A DNA stretch of 64,000 nt from Janibacter terrae NBRC 107853 (GCF_001591405.1 NZ_BCUV01000007.1:1054001-1118000); one strand, 5' to 3'. Counted from the stretch's first letter, positions 25,777-35,357 are shown. Notes: generated from the letters alone by a model not told the origin. Program-made: numbers and translations.

Positions 25777-26841
25777 GTGAGCACCGCACCGTCTCCCGGC
25801 CGGCCGCGACACCTCGACCGCTGGGTCCTCGGGGTCGCGATCACCGCCCTGGTCTTCGTCGTCGGTCTCGTCTGGGCCAAGTGGTGGCCCTACGCGCTGA
25901 AGATCGACGGCCTCGTCGGCAGCCGGGCGTGGGACGGGGGTGCGCTCGTCGACGTCGCGCGTGACGCGCCGACGTGGTGGCAGGGGGCCTGGGACTTCAC
26001 GCTCGCGTACAGCCTGGCCGTCTGGAAGGCGCTGCTCGTCGGCCTGCTCGTCGCCGCGGCCATCGACGCGCTCCTGCCCCGGGAGCACCTGCGCCGGGTC
26101 CTCGCCGGCCGCGGCTCCACCTCCGGCGCGGCCATCGCGGGCGCTGCCTCGCTGCCGAGCATGATGTGCACCTGCTGCGCCTCGCCGGTGGCGGTCTCGC
26201 TGCGTCGCAGCGGGGTGCCGCTCCCGTCGGTCGTCGCCTACTGGCTAGGCAACCCGGTCCTCAACCCGGCCGTCCTCGTCTTCCTCGCGCTCGTCGGGCC
26301 GTGGGAGTGGGCCGCGACCCGGCTCGTCGTCGGGGTCGGGCTGGTCCTGGGGGCGGCGGCGCTCGCCGCCCGCCTCGCCCAGGGACGAAGGGTGGACCCC
26401 ACCGTCGCGGACATCGCACCGGAGACCGTGGACGAGGACGGGCCCTCGCTGGGGCGGTTCGTCCGCTCGCTCGTGCGGTTCACGCTCACCCTCGTGCCGG
26501 AGTACCTCGTCGTCGTCGCGCTCGTGGGCGCGGCCGCGCACGTCTTCAGCTTCGAGGCGGCGTGGGTGACCGGCGGGGGGTTCGCCCTGGTGGCCGTTGC
26601 TGCCGTCGTGGTCCTCCTCGTCATCCCGACCGGTGGCGAGATCCCGGTGCTCCTCGCCCTGGCCGCCGTCGGTGCCAGCCCGTGGGTGCTGGGGCTCGTC
26701 CTCATCGCGCTGCCGGCCGTGAGCCTCCCGTCCCTGGTCATGGTGGGCCGCGCCCTCACCTGGCGGGTCACGGCGGTCACCGCGGGTGTCGTCACCGCCG
26801 CCGGCCTCGCGGCGGGCGCGGCGCTCGTCGTCCTCGGCTGA
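25777..26841 (+). CDS. COG0701-type permease in the sel locus
   Basis: A 354-residue membrane protein with about eight to ten helices, of the permease family that includes ArsP-like exporters. Two homologous halves each end in a conserved turn: SLPSMMCTCCASPVAVSLRR near residue 127 and VLLVIPTGGEIPVLLALA near 285. The first has a CTCC cluster near membrane helices, suited to a soft or chalcogen ligand. It begins 64 bp from tRNA-Sec, divergent, and runs toward selD 44 bp downstream. I infer a selenium or thiol-reactive oxyanion transporter; no substrate has been shown. Confidence 0.82.
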   Translation: MSTAPSPGRPRHLDRWVLGVAITALVFVVGLVWAKWWPYALKIDGLVGSRAWDGGALVDVARDAPTWWQGAWDFTLAYSLAVWKALLVGLLVAAAIDALLPREHLRRVLAGRGSTSGAAIAGAASLPSMMCTCCASPVAVSLRRSGVPLPSVVAYWLGNPVLNPAVLVFLALVGPWEWAATRLVVGVGLVLGAAALAARLAQGRRVDPTVADIAPETVDEDGPSLGRFVRSLVRFTLTLVPEYLVVVALVGAAAHVFSFEAAWVTGGGFALVAVAAVVVLLVIPTGGEIPVLLALAAVGASPWVLGLVLIALPAVSLPSLVMVGRALTWRVTAVTAGVVTAAGLAAGAALVVLG

Positions 26842-26885
26842 GCCCCTGCCGCCCCTCGGTGGGGCCGGCGTCCTAGGGTGAGGCC

Positions 26886-27887
26886 ATGGAGCCGGTCCGA
26901 CTGACCCAGTTCGCCCGCGGCGGAGGGTGCGCCTGCAAGATCCCCGCCGGAGAGCTCGAGCAGATCGTCGCCGGGCTGCACGTCGCGGCGCCCCCCGGCG
27001 CGGACGTCCTCGTCGGCCTCGACGACGGCGACGACGCGGCGGCCGTGCGCATCGAGGGCGGCCGGGCGGTGCTCTCGACCGCGGACTTCTTCACGCCCGT
27101 CGTCGACGACCCCTACGACTGGGGCCGGATCGCCGCCGCCAACGCCGTCTCCGACGTCTACGCGATGGGCGGCGACCCGGTGATGGCGATCAACCTCGTC
27201 GCCTGGCCGCGTGAGCTGCTCCCGACCGACCTCCTGCGGGAGGTCCTGCGGGGTGGTCTCGACGTCGCGACCGAGGCGGGCTTCCCGGTCCTCGGCGGCC
27301 ACAGCATCGACGCCCCCGAGCCGATCTACGGCATGGCCGTCACCGGGACCGCCGACCCCCAGCGGCTGATGCGCAACGACGCCGCCGAGCCCGGCCTGCC
27401 GATAAGCCTCACCAAGCCGCTCGGTGTCGGCGTGCTCAACAACCGGCACAAGGCGACCGGCGAGCGCAGCGAGGAGGCGATCGCCTCGATGGTCGCCCTC
27501 AACCGCGACGCCTCCCGCGCCGCGCTGGCGGCCGGGGTGCGGGCGGCGACCGATGTCACCGGCTTCGGCCTGCTCGGTCACCTGTACAAGATGTGTCGGG
27601 CCTCGTCGGTGGCCGCGCGGATCGATGCCGCGGCCGTCCCCTACGTCACAGGCGCGCGCGAGGCGCTCGCGGCGGGCCACGTACCCGGCGGCTCCAAGCG
27701 CAACCTCGACTGGGTCCGCCCGCACCTGTCCGCCGACGGCACCAGCGAGGACGAGCTCATCCTGCTCGCCGACGCGCAGACCTCCGGGGGCCTGCTCGTC
27801 GTCGGCGAGGTGCCGGGTGCGCCGGTCGTCGGCGAGACCGTCGCCGCGGGCACGCTCGGGCACGGGGTCCTCGTGCAGGTGGCGTGA
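26886..27887 (+). CDS. selD: Selenide, water dikinase SelD
   Basis: A 333-residue enzyme making selenophosphate from selenide and ATP. The N-terminal TQFARGGGCACKIPAGELEQI near residue 7 holds the catalytic Cys and Lys (a cysteine, not selenocysteine, at the first position). STADFFTPVVDDPYDWGRIAAANAVSDVYAMGG near 63 is the ATP/Mg site, and TDVTGFGLLGHL near 222 is conserved. The stop overlaps the rhodanese start. It is the last core gene needed for Sec synthesis in this locus. Confidence 0.95.
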   Translation: MEPVRLTQFARGGGCACKIPAGELEQIVAGLHVAAPPGADVLVGLDDGDDAAAVRIEGGRAVLSTADFFTPVVDDPYDWGRIAAANAVSDVYAMGGDPVMAINLVAWPRELLPTDLLREVLRGGLDVATEAGFPVLGGHSIDAPEPIYGMAVTGTADPQRLMRNDAAEPGLPISLTKPLGVGVLNNRHKATGERSEEAIASMVALNRDASRAALAAGVRAATDVTGFGLLGHLYKMCRASSVAARIDAAAVPYVTGAREALAAGHVPGGSKRNLDWVRPHLSADGTSEDELILLADAQTSGGLLVVGEVPGAPVVGETVAAGTLGHGVLVQVA

Positions 27888-28276
27888 GCGCGGTCGATCG
27901 CGTCCTCGCCGCCGCCCGGGCCGGCCTCGTCCGGCTGACCCCGCAGCAGGCCCACGACGCGGCGAAGGGGGGAGCCCTCCTCGTCGATACCCGCACCGCC
28001 GCGCAGCGCACCCGTCAGGGTGAGGTGCCGGGGGCGCTCGTCATCGACCGGACCGTCCTGGAGTGGCGGCTCGACCCGACCAGCCCGCACCGCATCCCCG
28101 AGGCGATGCCCGGGACCCGCGTCATCGTCCTGTGCCGGCAGGGCTACAGCTCGTCACTGGCGGCGGTCTCCCTTCGCTCCCTGGGGGTCGACGCGACCGA
28201 CGTCATCGGAGGGGTGGAGGCCTGGACCGCCTCCGGCCTGCCCCTGCACGACGGTCCGGCGGACGTCCGCGAGTGA
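27884..28276 (+). CDS. Single-domain rhodanese coupled to selD
   Basis: A 130-residue rhodanese from a GTG that overlaps the selD stop (GTGA). LLVDTRTAAQRTRQGEVPGALVIDRTVLEW near residue 37 is the CH2A-type entry motif; the active-site loop is VLCRQGYSSSLAA near 82 with the catalytic Cys; GGVEAWTASGLPL closes the fold. Rhodaneses carry persulfide, and some bind selenium as perselenide. Tight coupling to selD supports selenium delivery as the role here, by inference. Confidence 0.87.
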   Translation: MSAVDRVLAAARAGLVRLTPQQAHDAAKGGALLVDTRTAAQRTRQGEVPGALVIDRTVLEWRLDPTSPHRIPEAMPGTRVIVLCRQGYSSSLAAVSLRSLGVDATDVIGGVEAWTASGLPLHDGPADVRE

Positions 28277-28279
28277 GCA

Positions 28280-28327
28280 GTGACCGTTCGCCTGCACTGC
28301 CACGGGGCAGTGCAGGCGAACGGTCAC
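28280..28327. terminator. Palindrome between rhodanese and OFA transporter; repeat-related
   Basis: Perfect 22-bp arms (28280-28301, 28306-28327) enclose a 4-nt loop. The left arm begins GTGACCGTTCGCCTGCA, close to GTGACCGTTCGTCTGCA inside selB (23404-23420), so it belongs to the same repeat family. Position between convergent stops fits a bidirectional terminator. Confidence 0.75.
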
Positions 28328-28335
28328 CGGGATGC

Positions 28336-29622
28336 TCAGGCGTGCTTCGGCGGCTTGGCGATGAAGGGGATCACCAGGCCCACGAGGGCGATGATGCCCA
28401 TGACGGTGAAGGCCATCGTGTAGGCCTGGTCCTCGCCGATGAGCCACGAGATGAGCAGCGGGCCGACGACGCCACCGATCGACCACCCGATGAGCATCAG
28501 GCCGTAGATGCCACCCGAGTTCTTCACGCCGAAGAAGTCACCGGCCGTCGAGGGCATGGTGCCGAAGGCGCCGCCGTAGCAGGTGTAGACGACCGCGCAC
28601 AGGACGTAGAAGAGCGCGGCGTTGCCCGCGTGCGGGATGGCGAGCAGCGCCAGGCCCTGCAGGCCGAGGATGCCGAGGAAGGCCGGCATGCGCCCGATCT
28701 TGTCCGAGATCGCGGCCCACAGGATGCGGCCACCACCGTTGAACAGGCCCATGATCCCGACGAGGGTCGCAGCCGCGGCAGCGCTCATCCCGGCGACGTC
28801 GGTGGCGGTGCCGGCGGCGACCGAGATCAGCGAGATGCCCGCGGTGACGGAGATCGTCAGGATGAGCGTGAGCATGTACCACTGCGGGGTGCTCAGGGCC
28901 TCCTGCTGGGTGAAGTCGCGGCCGGCCTTGGCCACGGTCTCCTCCCGCTTGGTGTCGTGCTGCGCGTGCGCCTTGGCCACGCCCGGCGGGACGTAGCCGG
29001 CCGGCGGGTTCTTGAAGACCGAGGCGCCGATGAGACCGAAGATGAGATAGGCGATGCCCAGCCACAGGAAGGCCTTGGTGGGGTGGACGTCGTAGCCGTC
29101 GATCCCGGAGATCATCCGCTGCGCGAGGGGGGAGGTGATGACGGCACCGAAGCCGAAACCGCCGACGGCGATGCCGGTGATCAGGCCGCGCCTGTCCGGG
29201 AACCACTTCTGCAGCATGGCAATGGGCACGATGTAGGCCAGGCCGAGACCGAAACCGCCGAGGACGCCGTAGCCGAGGATGAGCAGCCACAGGTCGGAGG
29301 CGTCCCGGGTGAAGCTCGCGACGATGATGCCGATGGAGTAGATGACCACGCCGGTCAGGGCCACGAGGCGCGGCCCCTGCTTGTCCTGGATCCGGCCACC
29401 GAGGAAGGTGCCGAGGAAGAGCATGCCGATGGCCACCTCGAAGGGGATGGTCGCCTGCACCTTGGACAGCTCGATCGCCGAGGTGTCGCTCTGGATCGCC
29501 TTGCTGAAGGTGCTCCAGGCGTAGACGGCGCCGATCGTCAGCTGGACGAGGACACCTCCCGCCAGGATGATCCAGCGGTTGCCCACCCCGGTGGTGGGGG
29601 CCTGCTCGGTCTCCGTGCTCAT
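28336..29622 (-). CDS. MFS transporter, oxalate/formate antiporter (OFA) family
   Basis: A 428-residue, 12-helix major facilitator. The start GNRWIILAGGVLVQLTIGAVYAWSTFSKAI and the later LGTFLGGRIQDKQGPR and GYGVLGGFGLGLAYIVPIAMLQKWFPDRRG are characteristic of the OFA family, whose known members exchange oxalate for formate. It is the last gene of the formate dehydrogenase run, 30 bp below the NrfD-like gene. It probably imports or exchanges formate or oxalate for that enzyme; other organic anions remain possible. Confidence 0.88.
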   Translation of the reverse strand: MSTETEQAPTTGVGNRWIILAGGVLVQLTIGAVYAWSTFSKAIQSDTSAIELSKVQATIPFEVAIGMLFLGTFLGGRIQDKQGPRLVALTGVVIYSIGIIVASFTRDASDLWLLILGYGVLGGFGLGLAYIVPIAMLQKWFPDRRGLITGIAVGGFGFGAVITSPLAQRMISGIDGYDVHPTKAFLWLGIAYLIFGLIGASVFKNPPAGYVPPGVAKAHAQHDTKREETVAKAGRDFTQQEALSTPQWYMLTLILTISVTAGISLISVAAGTATDVAGMSAAAAATLVGIMGLFNGGGRILWAAISDKIGRMPAFLGILGLQGLALLAIPHAGNAALFYVLCAVVYTCYGGAFGTMPSTAGDFFGVKNSGGIYGLMLIGWSIGGVVGPLLISWLIGEDQAYTMAFTVMGIIALVGLVIPFIAKPPKHA

Positions 29623-29652
29623 GGAACCTCCCGGTGTGTTGGTGCGTGAGTG

Positions 29653-30795
29653 CTACCGCACGGTGACGGCACTGTCGTGGACGATCCCCTGCTCGCGCCG
29701 CGCCTCGAGGCGAGCCTTCTGGACGCGGACGGTGTACCTGGGGTCCTTGGCGGACTCGATCCCGGCCTCGACGACCCCCATGCGCGTGAGCGCGGAGGCC
29801 GCCGCCAGGGCCGCGCCGGAGGCGACGGCGAGCAGACGGCTGCGCCCGGAGAGCAGCGTGCCGAGCCCGCCCGCGATGACGAGCCCCTTGGCCAGTCGCA
29901 GCTTGCCGGCTCCCTGCCCGGACGTCACCGGCTCGTCGATGTCGAGGTGCGCCAGGTGCTCCTCGAGCCGGTGCATCGCGGCGAGGTCCGTCGCCGCCCC
30001 CACCAGGGCGAGCCGGCGAGCCGGCCCTGCGACGCCGGTGGGGTTGAGGACCATCTGGATCCCGCCGGAGGCGAGTGCCGCCGACCCGACGAAGACGAAG
30101 GGGAGCTCCCGCCGGCTCTCGTGCCACACCGGGTGCGCGGTGTCGGAGAGCAGGACCGCGGTGTACGCCGCGAGCGGCGCGCCGAAGGCGGCCTGCCCGA
30201 TCGTCGACGGGACGCCGAGCACGTCGGTGACGCGGGTGAGGGCCGCGACCGGGCCGCGCGAAGGGAGCAGCCGGAGGACCTCGGAGGCGGTCGTGACCCC
30301 GGCGAATCCCGCGTAGGCCGACAGGATCCAGGTGCCGACCGACATCGGCGAGGTGAGCTTGACCGTGCGCATCATGTTGAGGAAGCGCTCCGGCCGGCCG
30401 AGGTCGGCGACGAGCGCGGCACCGCTGAGGGCGACGCAGGTCATCGCGGTCAGGCGCGAGCTGCGTTGCAGGACCGTGTTGCCCGTCGCTGCGGCACCCG
30501 CCTGGATGATGCCGGAGGCGCCGGCGATGCCGCCGACGAAGAGGTACGCGGAGATCTTGTGGTCCCACGGGACCGGCTTGACGATCGGCTGGCCGTAGTA
30601 GCTGGAGAACTCGGCGTCCGGGACGGCCGGCGCCTCGCGCCGGCCACCACCGTCGCGGGAGAGCCAGCTGCGCTGACCGCCCTTCGCGAGGTCCCGGGCC
30701 GCGCCGGTCACCGCGCCACGGACGCCGGAGTCACGGCGGCGCTTGCGGCGGCCCTCCTCGGGCGGGCGGTAGGCGTCGAAGGGGGAGGTCGTCAC
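29653..30795 (-). CDS. NrfD-like membrane anchor of formate dehydrogenase
   Basis: A 380-residue NrfD/PsrC-type quinone-linked membrane subunit. A charged, Arg/Gly-rich cytosolic N-terminus of about 75 residues precedes YGQPIVKPVPWDHKISAYLFVGGIAGAS, the standard entry to the first helix, and eight or so helices follow. It would take electrons from FdhB to the quinone pool. The GTG start overlaps the fdhB stop (GTGA). The N-terminal extension is longer than usual. Confidence 0.88.
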   Translation of the reverse strand: MTTSPFDAYRPPEEGRRKRRRDSGVRGAVTGAARDLAKGGQRSWLSRDGGGRREAPAVPDAEFSSYYGQPIVKPVPWDHKISAYLFVGGIAGASGIIQAGAAATGNTVLQRSSRLTAMTCVALSGAALVADLGRPERFLNMMRTVKLTSPMSVGTWILSAYAGFAGVTTASEVLRLLPSRGPVAALTRVTDVLGVPSTIGQAAFGAPLAAYTAVLLSDTAHPVWHESRRELPFVFVGSAALASGGIQMVLNPTGVAGPARRLALVGAATDLAAMHRLEEHLAHLDIDEPVTSGQGAGKLRLAKGLVIAGGLGTLLSGRSRLLAVASGAALAAASALTRMGVVEAGIESAKDPRYTVRVQKARLEARREQGIVHDSAVTVR

Positions 30796-31901
30796 GACTT
30801 GCTCCCGATGAAGGAGACGGCGACCGCGCCGAGGAGCCCGACACCGGCCAGGCCGGCGGCCCGGAACATCTCGGGCAGCCGCTTGCTCGGCACCTCCGGG
30901 TCCGGCGGGAGCCCGTAGACCTCGGGCTCGTCGAGCAGCAGGAAGACCGAGCCGGTGCCGCCGACGCCGTCCTGCTCGTTGGCGCCGTACAGGCGGGCCT
31001 CGGTGAAGCCCTGCTCGTGCAGCTGGACGACGCGCTCCCGGGCGGTCGCGACCATGTCGTCGTGCGCGCCGAACTTGATCGAGGTCGTCGGGCAGGTCTG
31101 CGCGCATGCGGGCGTCTGGTCGTGGCCGAGCCGGTCGTAGCAGAGCGTGCACTTCTGCGCGACGCCGACGTGGGGCACGTGGTCGTCGGCCGTCACCGAG
31201 ACGCTCTGGTCGTTGCGGCGCTCGATGACCCCGAAGGGGCAGGCCCCGACGCAGTAGCCGCACCCGTTGCAGATGTCGGCCTGCACGACGACGGTCCCGT
31301 GCTCGCTGCGGAAGAGCGAGCCGGTCGGGCAGACGTCGAGGCAGCCCGCGTGGGTGCAGTGCTTGCACACGTCGGAGGACATCAGCCAGCGGAACTCCGG
31401 GACCGGCCCGACCATCGGCACCCCGTCCACGGTGAGCCCGTGGTCACCGGTGCCGCCGGCCTCGATGTTGGCCTTCTCGGTGAGCATGTCGCCCAGCGCC
31501 GGCCCGTGGCCCTCGATCGGTGCCGGGAGCGTGCCGTAGCCCGCAGGGGCCCCGCCCGAAGGGGGGTCGGCCGCGGGGGCGCCGAGGGCGGGCATCCCGA
31601 GGTCGACGAGCTTGCGGCCGGACTCGCGCGCGGCCTCGATGCGGTCCTTGGTCTGCTCGACGAAGGCGACGTGCCGCCACGTGCTCGCGCCCAGGTCGCC
31701 GGTGTTGTCGTAGGAGTTGCCGGTGATGGCCAGCCCGTCGAGCGGGATGCCGTTCCACTCCTTGCAGGCGACCTCGCAGGCCTTGCACCCGATGCAGATG
31801 GAGGTGTCGGTGAAGAAGCCCTTGCGCTCCGGGGCGTCGGCCCACCCGGCGTCCACCGCCGGGTTGGTCTCCCCCGAGAGCTGGCGTGACAGGTAGCCCA
31901 T
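30792..31901 (-). CDS. fdhB: Formate dehydrogenase iron-sulfur subunit FdhB
   Basis: A 369-residue electron-transfer subunit with four [4Fe-4S] ligand sets: CIGCKACEVACKEWNG near residue 33, CKHCTHAGCLDVCPTG near 175, CNGCGYCVGACPFG near 205, and CTLC...CAQTCPT near 245-265. A C-terminal hydrophobic helix (AAGLAGVGLLGAVAVSFIG) would fix it to the membrane and NrfD. The ATG overlaps the fdhA stop (ATGA). It passes electrons from the molybdopterin subunit to the quinone-reactive anchor. Confidence 0.92.
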   Translation of the reverse strand: MGYLSRQLSGETNPAVDAGWADAPERKGFFTDTSICIGCKACEVACKEWNGIPLDGLAITGNSYDNTGDLGASTWRHVAFVEQTKDRIEAARESGRKLVDLGMPALGAPAADPPSGGAPAGYGTLPAPIEGHGPALGDMLTEKANIEAGGTGDHGLTVDGVPMVGPVPEFRWLMSSDVCKHCTHAGCLDVCPTGSLFRSEHGTVVVQADICNGCGYCVGACPFGVIERRNDQSVSVTADDHVPHVGVAQKCTLCYDRLGHDQTPACAQTCPTTSIKFGAHDDMVATARERVVQLHEQGFTEARLYGANEQDGVGGTGSVFLLLDEPEVYGLPPDPEVPSKRLPEMFRAAGLAGVGLLGAVAVSFIGSKS

Positions 31902-34900
31902 CAGAGCGCTCCTTGCTCGTCGCGGCGGGTGTTGCCGGTCTCGACCGTCGTGCCCGAGCGGGACTGGTACTCGGCGACGAAGCGCAGCAGCTCCTCGCCG
32001 CGCGGCCGGCGGCCCGGGATGATGTCGCAGGAACCCACCTTCGACTCCTGGATCTGGACGTTGGGGTCGAGCGCGATGCCGAGCAGGTCGTTGGCGCCGT
32101 CGCCCTCGACGACCGCGTCGCGGCCGACACCCCAGTGGTACGGGAGCCCGATCTGGTGGACCGTGCGCCCGCGGATCGTCAGCGGGGTCATCCGCTCGGT
32201 GACGAGCACGCGGGCCTCGATCGCGCTGCGCGCGGAGACGATCGTCGCCCACTCGCCGTTGACCAGGCCCTGCTGCTCGGCCAGCTCGGGGGAGACCTCG
32301 CAGAACATCTCGGGCTGCAGCTCGGACAGGTACGGCAGCCACCGACTCATGCCGCCGGCCGTGTGGTGCTCGGTGAGCCGGTAGGTCGTGAAGACGAAGG
32401 GGTAGACCTCCGCCCCCGGCTCGTCGCCCGAGGGACTCCACAGGTTGTCCTTGCGCGGGTACACCAGGCGGGCCGGGTTGCGCTGCTGCGAGTACAGCGG
32501 GTTGTCGACCGGCGACTCCTGCGCCTCGTAGTGCGTCGGCAGCGGACCGTCGACCATCCCCTTGGGTGCGAAGAGCCAGCCCTTGCCGTCGGCCTGCATG
32601 ATGAAGGGGTCGTCGCCGGCGATCGCCGCCGGACCGCCCTGCTCCGGGTCGGGCCGGAAGGACGGGTCGCGGTCGACCGGGAAGTCGGGGACGTCCTTGC
32701 CCGTCCACTTCCCGGCGTCGGCGTCCCACCACACGTACTTCTTCCGCTCGCTCCAGGGCGTGCCGTCCGGGGCAGCGGACGCGCGGTTGTAGAGGATGCG
32801 GCGGTTCATCGGCCAGGCCCAGCCCCACTCGAGGGCGGTCTCGTCCTGCTCGCGCCCGGGGACCCGGTTGGCGGACTTGTTGACCCCGCCGGCGAAGACG
32901 CCGGTGTAGATCCAGCACCCGCCGGAGGTCGAGCCGTCCGCGCGCATGTCGGCGAACTTGTCGAGGGTCTGGCCCGCGCGCTCACCGGTGAGGTAGTAGC
33001 CGTTGATCTCCTTCAGGACCGCCTCGGCATCGGTCTCGCCGAACTCGTCCTTGGGGTAGTCCCAGGTCATGTCGAGCAGCGGGCGGTCGCGCTCGTCGGT
33101 CGAGTCCTTGAGGCGCTCCCGGATGCGCACGCCGAGCTCGTGGAAGAACTCGAGCTCGCTGCGGGCATCGCCGGGCGGCTGGACCGCCTGGTGGTGCCAC
33201 TGGAGCATCCGCTGGGTCTGGGTGAACGTCCCGGACTTCTCGACGTGGTTGGCGGCCGGGAAGAAGAAGACCTCGGTGTCGATGTCCTCCGTCCTCAGCT
33301 CGCCGCTGGCGATCTCGGGGGAGTCCTTCCAGAAGGTCGCCGACTCGATGAGCTGGAAGTCGCGCACGACGACCCACTTCAGGTGCGTCATCGCCAGCCG
33401 CTGCATCTTGCCGTGGGCCGAGCCGACCGCTGGGTTTTGCCCGAGGATGAAGTAGCCCTCGACCTCGTCGTCGAGCATCGACATCACCGTCTGGTAGGTG
33501 CCGTGGGCACCCGTCAGCCGGGGCAGGTAGTCGTAGCAGAAGTCGTTCTCGGGCGTCGCGGCATCGCCGAACCACGCCTTGAGCAGGCTGGCGGTGTAGG
33601 ACGGCGCCTCGGTCCAGAAGCCCTTCTGCAGCGGAGAGCTGATGCTGGATAGGTAGTCCTCGTAGGTGTCGTGCAGACCGACGGTCGGCATCGGCAGGTA
33701 CCCCGGCAGGATGTTGAAGAGCGTCGGGATGTCGGTGCAGCCCTGGATGCTCGCGTGCCCGCGCAGCGCCATGATCCCGCCACCGGGCCGACCCATGTTG
33801 CCCATGAGCAGCTGGAGGATCGCTGCGGTGCGGATGAACTGCGCGCCCAGGCTGTGCTGGGTCCAGCCCAGCGCATAGGCGAAGCAAGTGGTGCGCTCGC
33901 GACCGGAGTTCGCCGTCAGGGCGTCGGCGATCTCGTGGAACTGCGACTGGGGGATGCCGCAGAGGTCCTCGACCATCTGCGGCGTGTAGCGGGCGTAGTG
34001 ACGCTTGAGGACCTGGAAGACCGACCGCGGGTGCTGCAGGGTGTCGTCGCGGATGACCCGGGCGTGCTCGAGCGCGGGTCCGGCACCTCCGTGCTGGTCG
34101 CCCGCCGCGCGGGCACTCTTGTGCGCCCCGTGCTCGTGGCCCCCGGAGGGTCCGCCGACGTCATCGCCGCCTGCGCCCCCTTCGTCGCTGGTGCCGCCCC
34201 CTTCGGCAGGTCGCTCGTCGTAGGCCCACGAGGACATGTCATAGGTGCCGGTCTCCGGGTCGTAGCCGGAGAAGACGCCGTCGAGGTCCTCGGTGTCGAC
34301 GAAGTCCTCGCTGACCAGCGTGGCCGCGTTGGTGTAGGCGACGACGTAGTCGTGGAAGTAGAGGTCCTTGGCCAGGACGTGGTTGATCAGCGCGCCGAGC
34401 AGGACGACATCGGTACCGGCCCGGATCGCGGCGTGCGTGTCAGCGATCGCGGAGGTGCGGGTGAAGCGGGGGTCGATGTGGATCACCCGGGCGCCGCGGG
34501 CCTTGGCCTCGGCCACCCACTGGAAGCCCACGGGATGGCACTCGGCCATGTTGGAGCCCTGGATGATGATGCAGTCTGCGTTGGCCATGTCCTGCAGAGA
34601 CTGGGTGGCGCCGCCGCGCCCGAAGGAGGATCCCAGACTGGGAACCGTGGCGGAGTGTCAAATACGCGCCTGGTTCTCGATCTGTATCGCGCCAGAAGCC
34701 GTGTACAGCTTCTTCATCAGATAGTTCTCTTCGTTGTCGAGGGTCGCGCCCCCGAGCGAGGCGATGCCCATCGTGCGCCGCAGCCGACGACCCTGGTCGT
34801 CGACCTCCTGCCACTTGTTGGCGCGGGCCTGGAGATACCGGTCGGCGACCATGTCCATCGCCTCGTCGAGCTCGATCCGCTGGAACTCCGTGGCGCCCGG

Positions 34901-35230
34901 CGCGCGGTAGAGCACGTGGGTCTGACGCGAAGGGGAGTTGACCAGCTGCTCGCTCGCGGCACCCTTGGGGCACAAGCGCCCTCGGCTCACCGGCGAGTCC
35001 GGGTCGCCCTCGATCTGCACGACCCGCTCGTCCTTGACGAAGACGCGCTGGCCGCAGCCGACGGCGCAGTAGGGGCACACGCTCTGCACGACACGGTCGG
35101 CCGTCGAGGTGCGCGGCTCCATCTCCCTCGTGCTGCGCGAGGTGACCGCGTTGCCGCGGCCGAGGAAGTCGCCCGATGCTAGCTGACGCAGCACGGGCCA
35201 GCCCAGGAAGGTCGAGTCCTTCGGTGCCAT
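31901..35230 (-). CDS. fdhA: Formate dehydrogenase alpha subunit, selenoprotein (UGA read as Sec)
   Basis: A 1,109-residue molybdopterin-bis(MGD) enzyme oxidising formate to CO2. The N-terminal [4Fe-4S] site is CPYCAVGCG with CPKG following, residues about 47-90. At codon 191 the frame reads QARI-UGA-HSATVPSLGSSFGRGG, exactly where FdnG/FdhF-type enzymes have catalytic Sec followed by His; standard rules would split it into two genes at 34658. A SECIS-like hairpin follows. There is no twin-arginine signal, so the active site is probably cytosolic. Residues about 337-385 are a Gly/His/Asp-rich insertion just before RDDTLQHPRSVFQVLKRHYARY. The ribosome site GAAGGGAG precedes the ATG. Confidence 0.94.
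34628..34660 (-). promoter_or_regulatory. UGA selenocysteine codon and bacterial SECIS hairpin in fdhA
   Basis: The UGA is at 34658-34660. Eleven bases downstream is GGTTCCCA-GTC-TGGGATCC (34646 to 34628), an 8-bp stem with one mismatch and a small loop containing the G-U that SelB needs. The apex is about 20 nt from the UGA, within the spacing of known bacterial SECIS elements. Confidence 0.85.
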
Positions 35231-35357
35231 GGCCGCTGCTCCCTTCGTCGACGTGGTGTGACGCCCTTCACCGTAGCGTCAAACACCACGCGACGGGCTA
35301 CCAGGGGGCACGCCTTGAGGGTGAGACCCCGCTGGCCGAGCGCCGCTGCGAGTCCAC

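Noticed and set aside
26238-27863. A 541-codon minus-strand frame opposite the permease and selD
   Set aside because: Low-complexity Arg/Gly/Pro translation with no motif; both plus-strand genes are well supported.
31901-35230. Formate dehydrogenase as two separate genes or a nonsense pseudogene at 34658
   Set aside because: The UGA lies exactly at the catalytic Sec position, family sequence continues across it in the same frame, a SECIS-like hairpin follows, and the full Sec machinery is next door.
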